A DNA stretch of 64,000 nt from Dactylis glomerata (Eukaryota > Streptophyta > Magnoliopsida > Poales > Poaceae): assembly GCA_007115705.1 (NCBI GenBank), contig QXEO01000247.1:12342253-12406252 (forward strand). The letters run 5' to 3'. The position numbers and the translations under genes are program-made. The notes under the pieces were generated by a model that had not been told where the DNA came from, made no database searches, and was given only the letters and a program-made list of their open reading frames with translations. The first letter of the stretch is position 1; the number at the start of each line of letters is the position of its first letter. This document shows, piece by piece, positions 11,348-22,463 of this stretch.

Positions 11348-13890
11348 GTCTCCCACTTGCACTAGAGTCAATAATCTAGTCATACTTGCGCCTTTAACAC
11401 CTATGGCATTCCGGTGTTATTCATACGCATTGCATGTGGTAAACCTTCTACGGGTCTGACACTTTCAGGTCCGTGTGTATTTGCATATCTTTTGCGTCAG
11501 CACGCATTACTCATCTTGTATGAGACATCATATAAACTTGGTCTTCTGGTGAGACCTTTATTTCTTGGCCAAGACTATGTTGTCACTATTGTCACACAAT
11601 AGAACTACATAGAACTAGCACACTTGGAACTACACCTAGTTCTTTTGCTGCTTCTAGAGCAGTTATATAGTTAGCCTTCGTTGCAGTATCCATCACAATG
11701 TTTCACATTGGAACTCATCCAAGTCATCATGGAACTTTTTTCCATCTTATTGTGCCACCTTCTAACTCAAAACAAATAGCCTAAAATTGAGATAAAATTT
11801 TACTTGTATGTGTGACAAAGCCAATGTAACTCATTGCAATGAACCATTTGTCACTCCTGCATACATAATATATTCTTAGTTCTTCGAAAGTACATAAGAA
11901 TATCTTTACTATTGTCCAGCGATCATCATATGAATGCTCATAACCTTTTAGAGCATCATACATATCTAGATATATATATCATGGTATACAAGATTGATAA
12001 AATCATTCTTGCGGTTTCACTCATCAAGTGTCTAAACAGTTGATTCTTGCTTCAAACTCTTCCATGCAAAAAGAACCATTCTTATTGTTTTCATATTGAA
12101 CAAATTCAATATTTCATCTATGTACTCTGGCAAAACTATATTAGTGCCTCAATCTATCTGCATAGACATTGATGCTCAATATTCTGGTTTTGTCTAAGTC
12201 TTTCATCAAAAACTAATTTTAATGAAAACTTAACAATATCAAGAAAAACACATAATTTCCAATAAACGATATGTCATGTACATAAAGTATTCGAAATATG
12301 TCTCAGCGCTCCCACTTACTTTCTTGTAAGTACAAGCATCTTCAAATATCTTGATGAAATTAAACTCTTTAACATTTTCATCATTGAAGATTTCAACTTC
12401 GCTATGCTTACTTCTACCATAGAAGTTTGCATACATATCTAGCAACATTTGAATCAACAAAACCCATTGGGTCGTGTCAGGTACACGTCCTTGGTGTGCA
12501 TTCTGGTAGAGGAACGTTGTTTCGTTTATTCAACTATCATATCTCAATATATAATTGTTGCAAAAAAAACAAATCCATATGACAAAGTCAGGGCCCATCA
12601 CCGCTTCTTTGTATATTGTTGGTTACTATTATCCGGTAATATCTCGTCCTCAAATCTTGCTATTTGATTACGACCAACTTGGTTAAATAGGAACTTTGAT
12701 GTCGTGACTACAACACATTGTAGACGCGTGAGCCATGAATACAGTTGCCACTTCCAGAACATTTTCCGGTGTTGCGCTACTCTGATCATCTTGCTCAGGT
12801 TCAATAACCTCATCAAGTTCTATTTTCCTCCCACTTAAACCTTTCGCGAGAAACTCCTTCATAAGAAATTCACTTCTTTTAGCGACAATCACTTTTATTC
12901 GGGTTTATGGCAGAAGGAACACCCATCGACATTCTTTGGGATAACCTACAAAGACTTACTAATCTGATTTTGGTTGTAAACATTTTACATATGTCTTGCA
13001 TACCAAAATTTAAGAAAAGACCACAATAACTTATATGGAGTCATTTCAGCGGATTATGATGATGCTCTATTCAGTGAAAAGCGGTAGTCTCTAAAGCATA
13101 ATCCACAAATTATATTGACAGTTTTATTTCATCATTGATCTAACCATGTCAAACAAGGTTTGATTACATCCATCGAAAACCCCATACTCATATGGTGTTT
13201 CACAAGATGCAAGTTTGTGAAACAATTCACTTAACTCTTAGATGTTTGTTAAACTTGTAACTCAAATATTCTCCTTTATGATCCAATCATAAAACTTGAA
13301 TTATCTTGTTATAATAATTTCCACTTCATAAATTGAACAATTTCAATTATTTCATACTTCTATCTCATCAAGTAGATATACCATACATCTATTCGAGTCA
13401 TTCATGAAATAGAAAATACATCGTGCTTGACTTCACACCATGGACTACATACATCAACATGTATGATCTCCATTTAGTTAGTCGCTTGTTCTGTCCATGG
13501 CCCATGAACGGAGTCCTTAGGAAAATTCTCACAAGCGTCAATCAATTCAAAATCAAATGACTCGAAAATCTATCAATATAGAATTTCTTTCATGTTTTGT
13601 TTCCAATATGACTTAAACGGTGGTGTTTCAAATAAGTGAAATTCTTTGTCTTGTGACCTTTAGCATCAGTGTTATAAATGTTTATTTCACCAAAAAGATT
13701 TATAATAATCTATCCATCGATTATGGAAGACGGTAATAATTTGAACGACCATTGCTCTCATAATACCAGAACAATATAACAACTATTAAGTTCTTAACAA
13801 ATCTTGAAGGCTAGGTTTGATGCCGACGAAAACACAATAATACTTTTATTTGTTTCTCGACGCGCATTATTACCACATTCTTTTGCTGGT
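11348..13890 (-). pseudogene. Degraded Copia pol (RNase H and reverse transcriptase remnants, integrase-side sequence)
   Basis: There is no long open frame, but recognisable fragments lie in Copia order on the minus strand. RNase H-like residues occur around 11690-11640 (MDTATKANYITALEAAKE). A segment near 11790-11960 resembles the RT-RNase H linker (DRWTIVKIFL). RT-like residues occur near 12300-12460 (CTYKKVSGSA, in front of the position of the catalytic YVDD box, which is destroyed). Sequence around 12900-13720 resembles the integrase to RT part of Angela elements. Many stops and frameshifts show it is non-functional. It is interrupted at 13890 by element A2. Confidence 0.7.
13886..13890. 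repeat. Target-site duplication of A2, left copy (CTGGT)
   Basis: CTGGT directly precedes the left LTR end at 13891 and recurs directly after the right LTR end at 31720-31724. A perfect 5-bp duplication proves that both ends of A2 are original. Confidence 0.92.
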
Positions 13891-15400
13891 TGATGACCCA
13901 CAAGTATAGGGGGTGTATCGTAGTACTTTCGATAAATAAGAGTGTCGAACCCAACGAGGAGCAGAAGGTGTTGACGAGCGGTTTTGATCAAGGAATCACT
14001 GTAAATACTAGCAAACAGGTTTTCAGGGGTATTTGGTAATATGAGTAAATAAAGTGCGAGTAAATAAAAGACAGTAGTAACAATTGCAGCAAGTGGCCCA
14101 ATCCTTTCTTCAGCAAAGGACAAGCCGGTTGTGTACTTATAATAACCAAACATTCTCGAGGACACACAGGAGTTTCTGTCAAGAGCTTTCGCTTCATAAA
14201 GCCAATAGTCTTTATTGGTTTGATAGGTGTTATGGGGGTGAACCTGTGCTAGCGCACTACCCTTAATAGGATAAATACACACTTGTGATTATACCCCTTG
14301 CAAGCATCCGCAAATACAAGAAAGTAATTAAGATAAATCTAACCACAGCCTTAAACTCTAAGATCCTACGCTCCCTGGTGCAATGGTTTCCCAACGGAGG
14401 TTTAGGTTTCTGTCACTCCAGCAACCCCACAATTGGTAGCCAAATACACAATGCATCTCACTAGGCCCATAAATGGTGAAGTATCATGTAGTCGACGTTC
14501 ACATGAAACCACTAGTGAAATAGCACCATAACAATATCAAACCATTAAATATTTCTCAACAATAATTCACTACTAACATCTTGACTTCTCCCATGTCCTC
14601 AAGAACTAAACGAACTACTCACAAGACATCATATGGATCATGATCAGAGGTGAAATAATGGTAAATAATAATCTGAACATAAACCTTAATTCAACGGTTC
14701 CACTCAATAGTATCAACTACAAGAGTAATCAACACCGGGAAAGTTTCACCTATGAATATAACAAGATCCAACTCAAGATGTTACAGCGGGATGGCGTGGT
14801 GATGGTGGAGATGAAGGTGCTCGTGATGGGGATGATGATGATGATGATCCCGATGAAGCCCGGTGCGATGGTGATGACGATGGTGACGATCTCCCCTCTC
14901 CGGGAAGGAATTTCCCCGGCAGATTTCTCCCTGCCGGAGAGCTTTTCTCTCTCTGGTGTTTTTCGCCCTGCAGAGGCGGCGGTGTCTAACTCTGAGCCTC
15001 CCCCTGACTTAGGTTTTCGGGGGCGATGAAGTACGCGGAGGGGCGAGACCAGAAGTGGGCCAGGGCGGCCTCACACAGGGCTGGCGCGGCCAGGGGGCAG
15101 GCCGCGCCACCCTGGCGTGAGAGCCCCTCCTGGCTCCTCTCGACTCCTCCTTCTGGCATCCTGAGTCTTCTGGGAAAATATAATTTCCTGGTATTTTTCT
15201 GGAATTTTCCTGATCTTCAAAATATGGTCCCTTGATGGTCCTTTTTCCAGCAGAATCCTGACTCCGGCAGCAAATCCTCCAATGATCATCAAACATGTGA
15301 AAACAAAGGAAATAACATAAGTATCATATCTAAATATGAAATATTTCAATGAATAACAGTAAATTATGATACAAAATAGTGATGCAAAATGGACGTATCA
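13891..15400 (-). repeat. A2 3' LTR (1510 bp)
   Basis: Equal in length to the 5' LTR at 30210-31719. It contains a GC hairpin with a perfect 9-bp stem (GGCGCGGCC at 15083-15091, GGCCGCGCC at 15100-15108) and a GAT trinucleotide run near 14829-14850. Minus-strand promoter sequence is expected near 15000-15080, but no canonical TATA box is visible there. Confidence 0.92.
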
Positions 15401-17093
15401 ACCCCCAAGCTTAGACCTCGCTTGTCCCCAAGCGAAAACTAAACTCGGTAAACATGACCACAGTTTTATGGAGTGAAGTGTCGATAATCAAAATACGGAC
15501 AAGAAGCATCACATTCACCAAGGCACAAATTATAATAAACAGCAACTTCCCTTTATAAGATATAGACTTGCAATGGGTAAAAGGGAATCACATGTAAAGA
15601 TGCACAAGGTAAACTATAATTGGCAATGGCAAACCTTAGTTCTTGGTCAAAGAATGATGAACAAGCTATTCTTTCTTTTGAACGGAGCCTTTTTAAAATA
15701 GAGCTAATATAGCAAAGACCATATGCTCAACAAAATAAACTTTTGCATTCATAGAAAGCTTTGAAAGATATATTCCTTCAGACAAAAGCATTATACAAAA
15801 CAAGGAAGATAGTAAACATGATTAAACAAATCAACATATGGATGAGTGAAACATAACAACTCAAATGCTTGCTTGAGACAGAGGGAGATAGGTTGACTCA
15901 ACATATAAGTAAAAGATAGGCCCTTCGCAGAGGGAAGCAGGGATTAAACATGTGCTAGAGCTTTTCATTTGTAAAACAGAGGTAAAAATTTGTTTTGAGA
16001 GGTGGTTGCTTTTGTCAATGACTAGCAACGGAGTTCTTGATATCTTCCATACTAAACAAGTGAGAGCGGTTCCGAGATATTTGATTAATTGGCACTTTGG
16101 TGCTCTTTTATAGCTTTGCACTCCTCCCCACCTTTTTCCTTTCTCAAACCATGGCTAACCGATTCCATCGGGTGCCAACCAACTTTCACATACCACGGAG
16201 GAGTGCTTCTTTTTCTTTTCTTTTCTTTTTGAGATTATAATGATCTGACCAGCTCCCTTGCAAAATTAATGACGAGCAGATGAAGCTGCCTAGTCGAGGG
16301 GTACTTAATTTAGTATGGAAGATAACAAACCCATCCACTACGTCCTCATGATCTAAAAACAGTGGCACAATATGAGAAGTGTTTGAAGGTTTTTGAAAGG
16401 TAGCACATGAAAATTTACTTGGAATGGCTTGAAATACCATGCATAGGAATTTATAGTGGACTCTTTGGAAGTGACTTGGCTTTGGGATTTGGATGCACGA
16501 GAAGTATTTCCTCTCAGTACAGGTTTTTGGCTAGCAAGGCTAGGTAGCAAGCATAAGAGTTGCATGAAACAAACAAACATACATATAATAAGAACAATCA
16601 TGCAAACTCCCTTGAAGGTACAATAATTTTGACTTTGAGAATAACAATGCTTATAAGCCAAACATAAGGGAAAACTGAAGTGATGTAACTACAAGCACTT
16701 CTTTATTCTTTTCTACTCAAACCTCAAGGTAAAGTTGCTACTGACCAAGCTAGGTTTGCCAAAACCAACTAAATTTACTCATGCTCCCAAAGTGATACCA
16801 ATACCAATCAACAAGACTAACCATACGAGAGAGATTGCAAACTAACATAAAGTGTGCGGAAAGTAAACAATAAAACTTCTCATTAATATTTCATTACCGC
16901 AACTCACACCAAGGGATACATAGATAACCAACTAAGGAGGATACTTCCAAACTGCAAACTATTCTATAAGATAACTTCTCTATTCATGATATGACTCTAC
17001 TTGAAAAGTAAATGAGCAAAAGGTAATGATGTGATACCGCGGCACTCCCCCAAGCTTGGAACAAGCCAAGGGGATGCCTATACCGATGACGAA
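15401..17093 (-). mobile_element. A2 3' non-coding region with polypurine tract
   Basis: It begins beside the 3' LTR with the minus-strand purine-rich sequence CTAAGCTTGGGGGT and contains no believable gene. The same region follows the related LTR at 55729-57412. It shares local motifs with the 3' modules of the other Athila-type elements, such as CCTTCGCAGAGGGAAGCAG near 15920-15940 and the CCATGGCTAACCGATTCCATCGG stretch near 16150-16172. Confidence 0.65.
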
Positions 17094-17627
17094 TTACTCC
17101 TTTGGCGGTGGCGGTGGATAATCTTTAATAAGCTTCTCAATCAAATCTTTCAGATCATCAATCTTATACTCGAGGTTACGAATCATCTCAGAATTGTGCT
17201 CAACACGGTTCATGAACCTATCAGCAAGAGAATCCCAGCTCTTGGAATTATTTCCCCATCCTTCTTCACTCTTGGAGCTTTCTATCCCTGCATTGTTAGA
17301 ACGATCTATATCCCAGCCAGAGGGTAATCATGATTTGGGCACCTTTTGAAACTGACGTTCATGAATTAGAGTATGGAAAGGATTTTGGCTTGACGGAGAT
17401 GTCCGTGGAGCTAAGGTGTGACGCGGCACACCCCCTCCGGTCCTTATGCGAGCACTCTTCTTGAACTTGTCATGATCTGTCACCACCCCTATGCTGGCAA
17501 CCATGGTGTTTGGCCTTGAACTTTGATCTTCCTCCTCGTCTTCACTTTCAACCTCTTCTTTCAGCCGGAAGTCTTTGGTGTCATCTTCCGGAGGTGTCTT
17601 CTCCTTGTCATCACTTGAAGAGGCCAT
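17094..17627 (-). pseudogene. A2 third ORF downstream of integrase, one in-frame stop
   Basis: A small ORF typical of grass Athila elements, lying between pol and the 3' LTR. The minus-strand ATG at 17627 begins MASSSDDKEK. An acidic region (EEVESEDEEEDQ) follows, then the C-terminal part ends in a Pro-rich tail (PPPPPKE) before TAA at 17094-17096. A TGA at 17328-17330 interrupts an otherwise single reading frame; the 77 codons after it stay open and look like a heptad-type helix. A homologous intact copy lies at 57413-57760. Its role is unknown. Confidence 0.6.
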
Positions 17628-17965
17628 GGCTCCCCCAAACTTAAGATCAACTCCTGACAGAAATAGCTCGAAACAAAACATGACGAGAAAACGATATATA
17701 GACCTCGGGGACTCCGGGGGGTTAAATAGACGAAAATTATACATCGAAACGAAATCATAGGAGGAAACCAGGACGGAAAAGAGTTCCGGGGTATTCTCAC
17801 ACCTGGGTGGCGTGGCCAGGGGTGGGCCCGCGCCACCTATGTGTGAGACGCACACGGACTCCTTTTCCTGCCCGTTTTCGTCTCGTGATTTTTCATATTT
17901 AGTAAAAACAGCAAAAATATTAAAGGAAGAGCTTTTCGCGAAACTTCTCTGACTAGAACTGTTAC

Positions 17966-20140
17966 CTATTCGAAAACGAATTCTGCAGGTACCTGCAATT
18001 TGTCTTGGATGAATTCTTCCGGAGAAACTGTTTCAATAACATCAACATCTTCATTATAAGAATCTCTAGAAATATAATGTTTGAGTCTTTGCCCATTCAC
18101 CACTTGTGTAGAGTCATCCTTCAATGAAGCAATCTTAATAGCACCTGAGCGGTACACTTTCACAATAACATATGGTCCTTCCCATTTAGAGAGTAATTTT
18201 CCTGCAAAAAATCTGAGACGAGACCTATACAATAGAACTTTCTCACCAACATGAAACTCTCTCTTAAGAATTCTCTTATCATGCCATTGCTTGACTTTTT
18301 CTTTAAAAAGCCTGGCATTCTCATACGCTTCGTTTCTCCACTCATCTAGAGAACTCAAATCTAATAACCTTTTCTTACCGGCTAGTTTAAAATCTCTATT
18401 AAGCTCTCTCACTGCCCAAAAAGCTTTGTGTTCTAATTCTAAGGGCAAGTGACACGCATTTCCGTAAACCATCTTATAAGGAGACATACCCATGGGGTTC
18501 TTATAAGCAGTTCTATAAGCCCATAAAGCATCGTTTAACTTACTAGCCCAGTTTTTTCTAGATCTATTGACAGTATTCTGCAAGATAGACTTGATCTCCC
18601 TATTTGAAAGCTCTACCTGCCCACTAGTTTGGGGATGATAAGCAGAAGCAATTCTATGATTGACATCATATTTAGCAAGAGTTTTTCTAAAACCACCGTG
18701 AATAAAATGAGAACCTCCGTCAATCATAAGATATCTAGGCACACCAAACCTAGGAAAAATAACATCCTTAAGCATTTTTAACGAGGTCTCACCATTGGCA
18801 CTCTTTGTAGGTATGGCTTCTACCCATTTAGTAACATAATCAACAACAACAAGTATATGGGTATAGCCTTTTGAAGGAGGAAAAGGACCCATAAAGTCAA
18901 ATCCCCAACAATCAAACGGTTCAATAACAAGAGTGTAACTCATAGGCATTTCATTGCGTCTAGAAATATTACCAACTCTTTGACATTCATCACAAGATAA
19001 AACATACCTTCTGGCATCTTTAAAGAGGGTTGGCCAATAAAAACCTGATTGTAGAACCTTCTGTGCGGTTCTATCTCCAGCATGATGCCCTCCATAGGCG
19101 CTGCTATGGCATTTTCTTAATATCTCTTGTTGTTCATATTCCGGTACGCATCTTCTCATAATACCATCAACTCCTTCTTTATATAAATGTGGGTCATCCC
19201 AAAAATAATGTCTCAAATCATAGAAGAATTTTCTTCTTTGCTGAGCTGTAAAGGTTGGAGGAAAATACTTGGAAACAATAAAGTTAGCATAATCAGCATA
19301 CCAAGGAAGGTCTCGCGAAGTTACATTTATTGCAGCCAACTGTTCATTTGGAAAACTATCATTAACAGGAATAGGATCAAAAGAAATGTTTTCCAATCTA
19401 GACAAATTGTCAGCCACAGGATTTTCAGCACCTTTCCTATCTACGATATGCAAATCAAACTCTTGTAAAAGCAGCACCCATCTAATAAGCCTAGGCTTAG
19501 CATCCTTCTTAGTCATAAGGTATCTAATAGCAGCGTGATCAGTATGAATAGTAACTTTAGAATCAACAATGTAAGATCTAAACTTATCACATGCAAAAAC
19601 AACAGCAAGAAACTCTTTCTCAGTAGTAGCATAATTCTTCTGAGCAGCATCAAGAGTCTTACTAGCATAATGAATAACATTCAACTTATTATCTACGCGC
19701 TGTCCAAGAATAGCACCAACAGCAAAATCACTAGCATCACACATAATTTCAAAAGGTAAATTCCAATCAGGTGGTTGAACAATAGGAGCAGTAGTTAAAG
19801 CCTTCTTAAGAGTTTCAAAAGCTTCCTTATAATCATCATCAAAGACAAATGGTACGTCTTTTTGAAGAAGATTAGTACGAGGCTTTGAAATCTTAGAGAA
19901 ATCTTTAATAAACCTCATATAGAAACCAGCATGACCAAGAATACTACGAATACCTTTAACATCTCTGGGACAGGGCATTTTCTCAATTGCCTCCACTTTT
20001 GCTCTGTCAACTTCAATACCTCTTTCAGAAATTTTATGTCCAAGGACAATTCCTTCATTCACCATAAAGTGGCATTTCTCCCAATTAAGAACAAGGTTAG
20101 TTTCTTCGCACCTCTGCAAAACTTTATCAAGGTTGTGCAA
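17966..20140 (-). pseudogene. A2 pol, 3' part: RT thumb, RNase H and integrase (RT catalytic part deleted)
   Basis: A 724-residue open frame. Residues 1-130 correspond to the end of reverse transcriptase (after the catalytic box) and the connection. RNase H follows at about 131-250, with CDASDFAVGA (D135), ATTEKE and IHTDHAAI (D201). Integrase has the zinc-binding H345/H352 or H353 and C383/C386 and the catalytic triad D415 (WGFDFMGP), D474 (LMIDGGSHF) and E510 (GQVELSNRE), an exact DD35E spacing. The C-terminal region contains the GPY-like motif WEGPYVIVKV at about 653. Integrase therefore looks intact. The polyprotein cannot be functional for reverse transcription, because the FxDD box and everything between it and protease are gone. 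The listed ATG is internal; the same frame is open upstream to about 20175. Confidence 0.88.
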
Positions 20141-20149
20141 ACAATTATC

Positions 20150-20190
20150 AAAAGAAGTTCCATAGACGGTTTAAACCCAGCTCACGTTCA
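20150..20190 (-). other. Deletion junction joining protease to the RT thumb
   Basis: On the minus strand the protease end (CRPFLN) is followed after about 15-20 bp of sequence matching neither side (around GTTTAAACC, including a TAA) by VYGTSFDNCL. In Athila-type RT this comes directly after the catalytic Asp-Asp box. The reading frame is the same on both sides. Confidence 0.7.
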
Positions 20191-20290
20191 AAAATGGTCT
20201 ACAAAAAATAATAGGACAAGTTTTACTAGCCTCCTTACCAAGGACTAGAAAATCAGTAGGGTATTTAGTCTTACCGCAAAGAACTTCCAC

Positions 20291-20827
20291 ATCTCAAACA
20301 ATACCAAGAGGCCAAACAGTCTCTCTGTTAGCAAGCTGAACAACCACATCAATATCTTCAAGTTCACAAGCGCCAATCTCATGCATAATTTCTTTGTAAA
20401 GCTCTAAAGGAATAGCACTTGCACTAGCACCAATATCACATAAACCATAATAGCAATGATCTCCAATCCTGACAGAAATAATAGGAACACTTGTTTTCCT
20501 ATGCTTTTTAGGATGTGAGAGAATGTTAGAAGCATCTTCACAAAAAAGAATATATTCATCCCCTACATCTTTAGTAACAAGATCCTTCAATATAGCTACA
20601 GGAGACTTAATAGTAATTTGCTCATCAGGTTCTGCAGCTTTCTTAGTACTTTTATTAGACACACTTACCAAAGTAGAATACTTCTTTACCTTAGCAGGGA
20701 AAGGTGTCTTCTCAAAATAAGGTTTAGGCACAATGCTATCAACAGTACAAACTTCAGTAGCTGCAGCAGGTATATGACTAATAGAGTCTTTATAAGGCGC
20801 ATGATATTTGTTCCAATCTTTCTTTGG
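20291..20827 (-). pseudogene. A2 gag-protease, 3' part (after the A1 insertion)
   Basis: Continues the gag frame of 29286-30089 across the A1 insertion. Joining base 29286 to 20827 (after removal of one TSD copy) keeps the frame. It contains the aspartic protease active-site motif CDIGAS and the downstream LANRETVWPLGIV region. A TGA at 20291-20293 interrupts the frame, which then stays open toward a degraded version of the conserved IIxGRPFL motif (CPIIFCRPFLN) at about 20195-20230. It would have processed Gag. Confidence 0.78.
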
Positions 20828-20832
20828 AACAT
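20828..20832. repeat. Target-site duplication of A1, left copy (AACAT)
   Basis: AACAT lies immediately left of the LTR end TGCTACTTG at 20833 and recurs at 29286-29290 immediately right of the other LTR. The match is perfect. Confidence 0.92.
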
Positions 20833-22463
20833 TGCTACTTGATGATGGCGCCCAGAAAATTAGCTGCTGGTGCCAAGTTGATGTGGAGCAGACTGTCCTT
20901 GTGCGTGGTGAATAACCAGCCCGTTGGGAATCCCAAGAGGAAGGTATGATGAGTATAGCAGCTAGTTTTCCCTTAGTTAAGAAACCAAGGTTTAATATCG
21001 ATCAGGAGAGGAGAGACAATGACGACTGAAGGTGATGCGGAACCTGCACACACACAAACAAATACTTTGTTCCCAACTTGCGATGAGGTTGTCAATCTCA
21101 CCGGTTTGCTTGAAACAAAGGTTATGAGCGTATCGAGTGGAAAACAATATAGTATGCGAGTAAAGTAAACAGTACGAGTAAAGTAAACAGGTGATAGCAA
21201 TATGATGGAAATAGGACCAGGGTCCACAGTTCACTAGTGGTGTCTCTCCATAAGATAAATAACACATGCTGGGTAAACAAATTATAGTTGGGCAATTGAT
21301 AGAATAAAGATAAACGTGATATGTCAAGAAGATCACTATGAGATTTACTCTGGGCATTACAACAAAATACATAGACCGCCATCCAACTGCATCTATGACT
21401 AATAATCCACTCCCGGGGATATCAATCCGAACACCCTAGAAGTATTAAGTTGCGAACAACAGATAATTGCATTAAGCAAAGTGTGTAATGTAAACAAAGC
21501 ATATGCCCTTGAGCATATGAATGTTGTTTTCTCCCTAGTAGCAACAGCACATCTACCACCTTAGAGGTTTCTGTCACTCCCCCAGGTGAAATGGAGGCAT
21601 GAACCCACTATCGAGCATAAATACCCCCTCTTGGAGTCACTAGCAACTACTCGGCCAAGATAGCTACTAACAACGGAGAGCATGCAAGATCATAAACAAC
21701 ATAGAGATAACAAAAGATAATATTCAGTACAGCAACTTAATCATAAACACCAATATTCATCGGATCCCAACAAACCAAACATGTAGAATTACATAACGGT
21801 GATCTCAATCATGTATGGCAGCTCATGAGATCTAAACATGAAGCACATGGTGGAGAAGACAACCATCTAGATACTGCTATGGACCCATAGTCCAAGGTAG
21901 ACTACTCACTCATCGCTCCGGAGGCAAGCATGGCGATGAAGAAGACCTCCGGTGGCGATTCCCCTCTCCAGCAGGGTGCTGGGAAGAGCTTCTGCACCCT
22001 CCCGATCTTCGGGTCGACGGTGGTGGTGGATCGCGATGTGTTCTGGAAATCTGATCGGGTACTTAGGTTTTTTCCGTCGGGGGGTCTTTATAGGCGAAGG
22101 TGCGTCGTCAGAGGAGGAGCCAGGCGCCCTCACGCGGGGCCTGCACGGCCAGGGGCCTGGCCGCGCCGCCCCTGCGTGTGGGGCCCTGGTGGCCCCCCCT
22201 TCGACTCTCCTTCGGATCTCTGGAAGCTTCCGGGTAAAATAAGACTTCAGGAACTTGTTTCATCCAATTCCGAGAATATTTCCTGTGTATCACTCTGAAA
22301 CACAAAAACAGCAGAAAACAGGAAACTGGCACTGTGGCAACTCGTTAATAGGTTAGTTCCGAAAAATGCATAAAAGTGCCACGAAGTGTAACGAAACAAT
22401 AGGCAAATGGTGTAAAAACAAGCATGGAGCATCAAAAATTATAGATACGTTGGAGACGTATCA
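20833..22463 (-). repeat. A1 3' LTR (1631 bp)
   Basis: The right end reads GACGTATCA, next to purine-rich internal sequence (AGTTAAGCTTGGGGATGCT on the minus strand). The left end is TGCTACTTGATGATGG. It includes the TATA motif (minus, CCTATAAAGA at about 22085-22094) and the GC-rich inverted repeat around 22143-22167. Confidence 0.93.

Noticed and set aside
14640..15029. 129-codon plus-strand ORF with Met/Val-rich repeats (also 30959-31348 and 55107-55340)
   Set aside because: It comes from GATGATGAT and GGTGATG repeats inside the A2 LTR and recurs only as part of the LTR.
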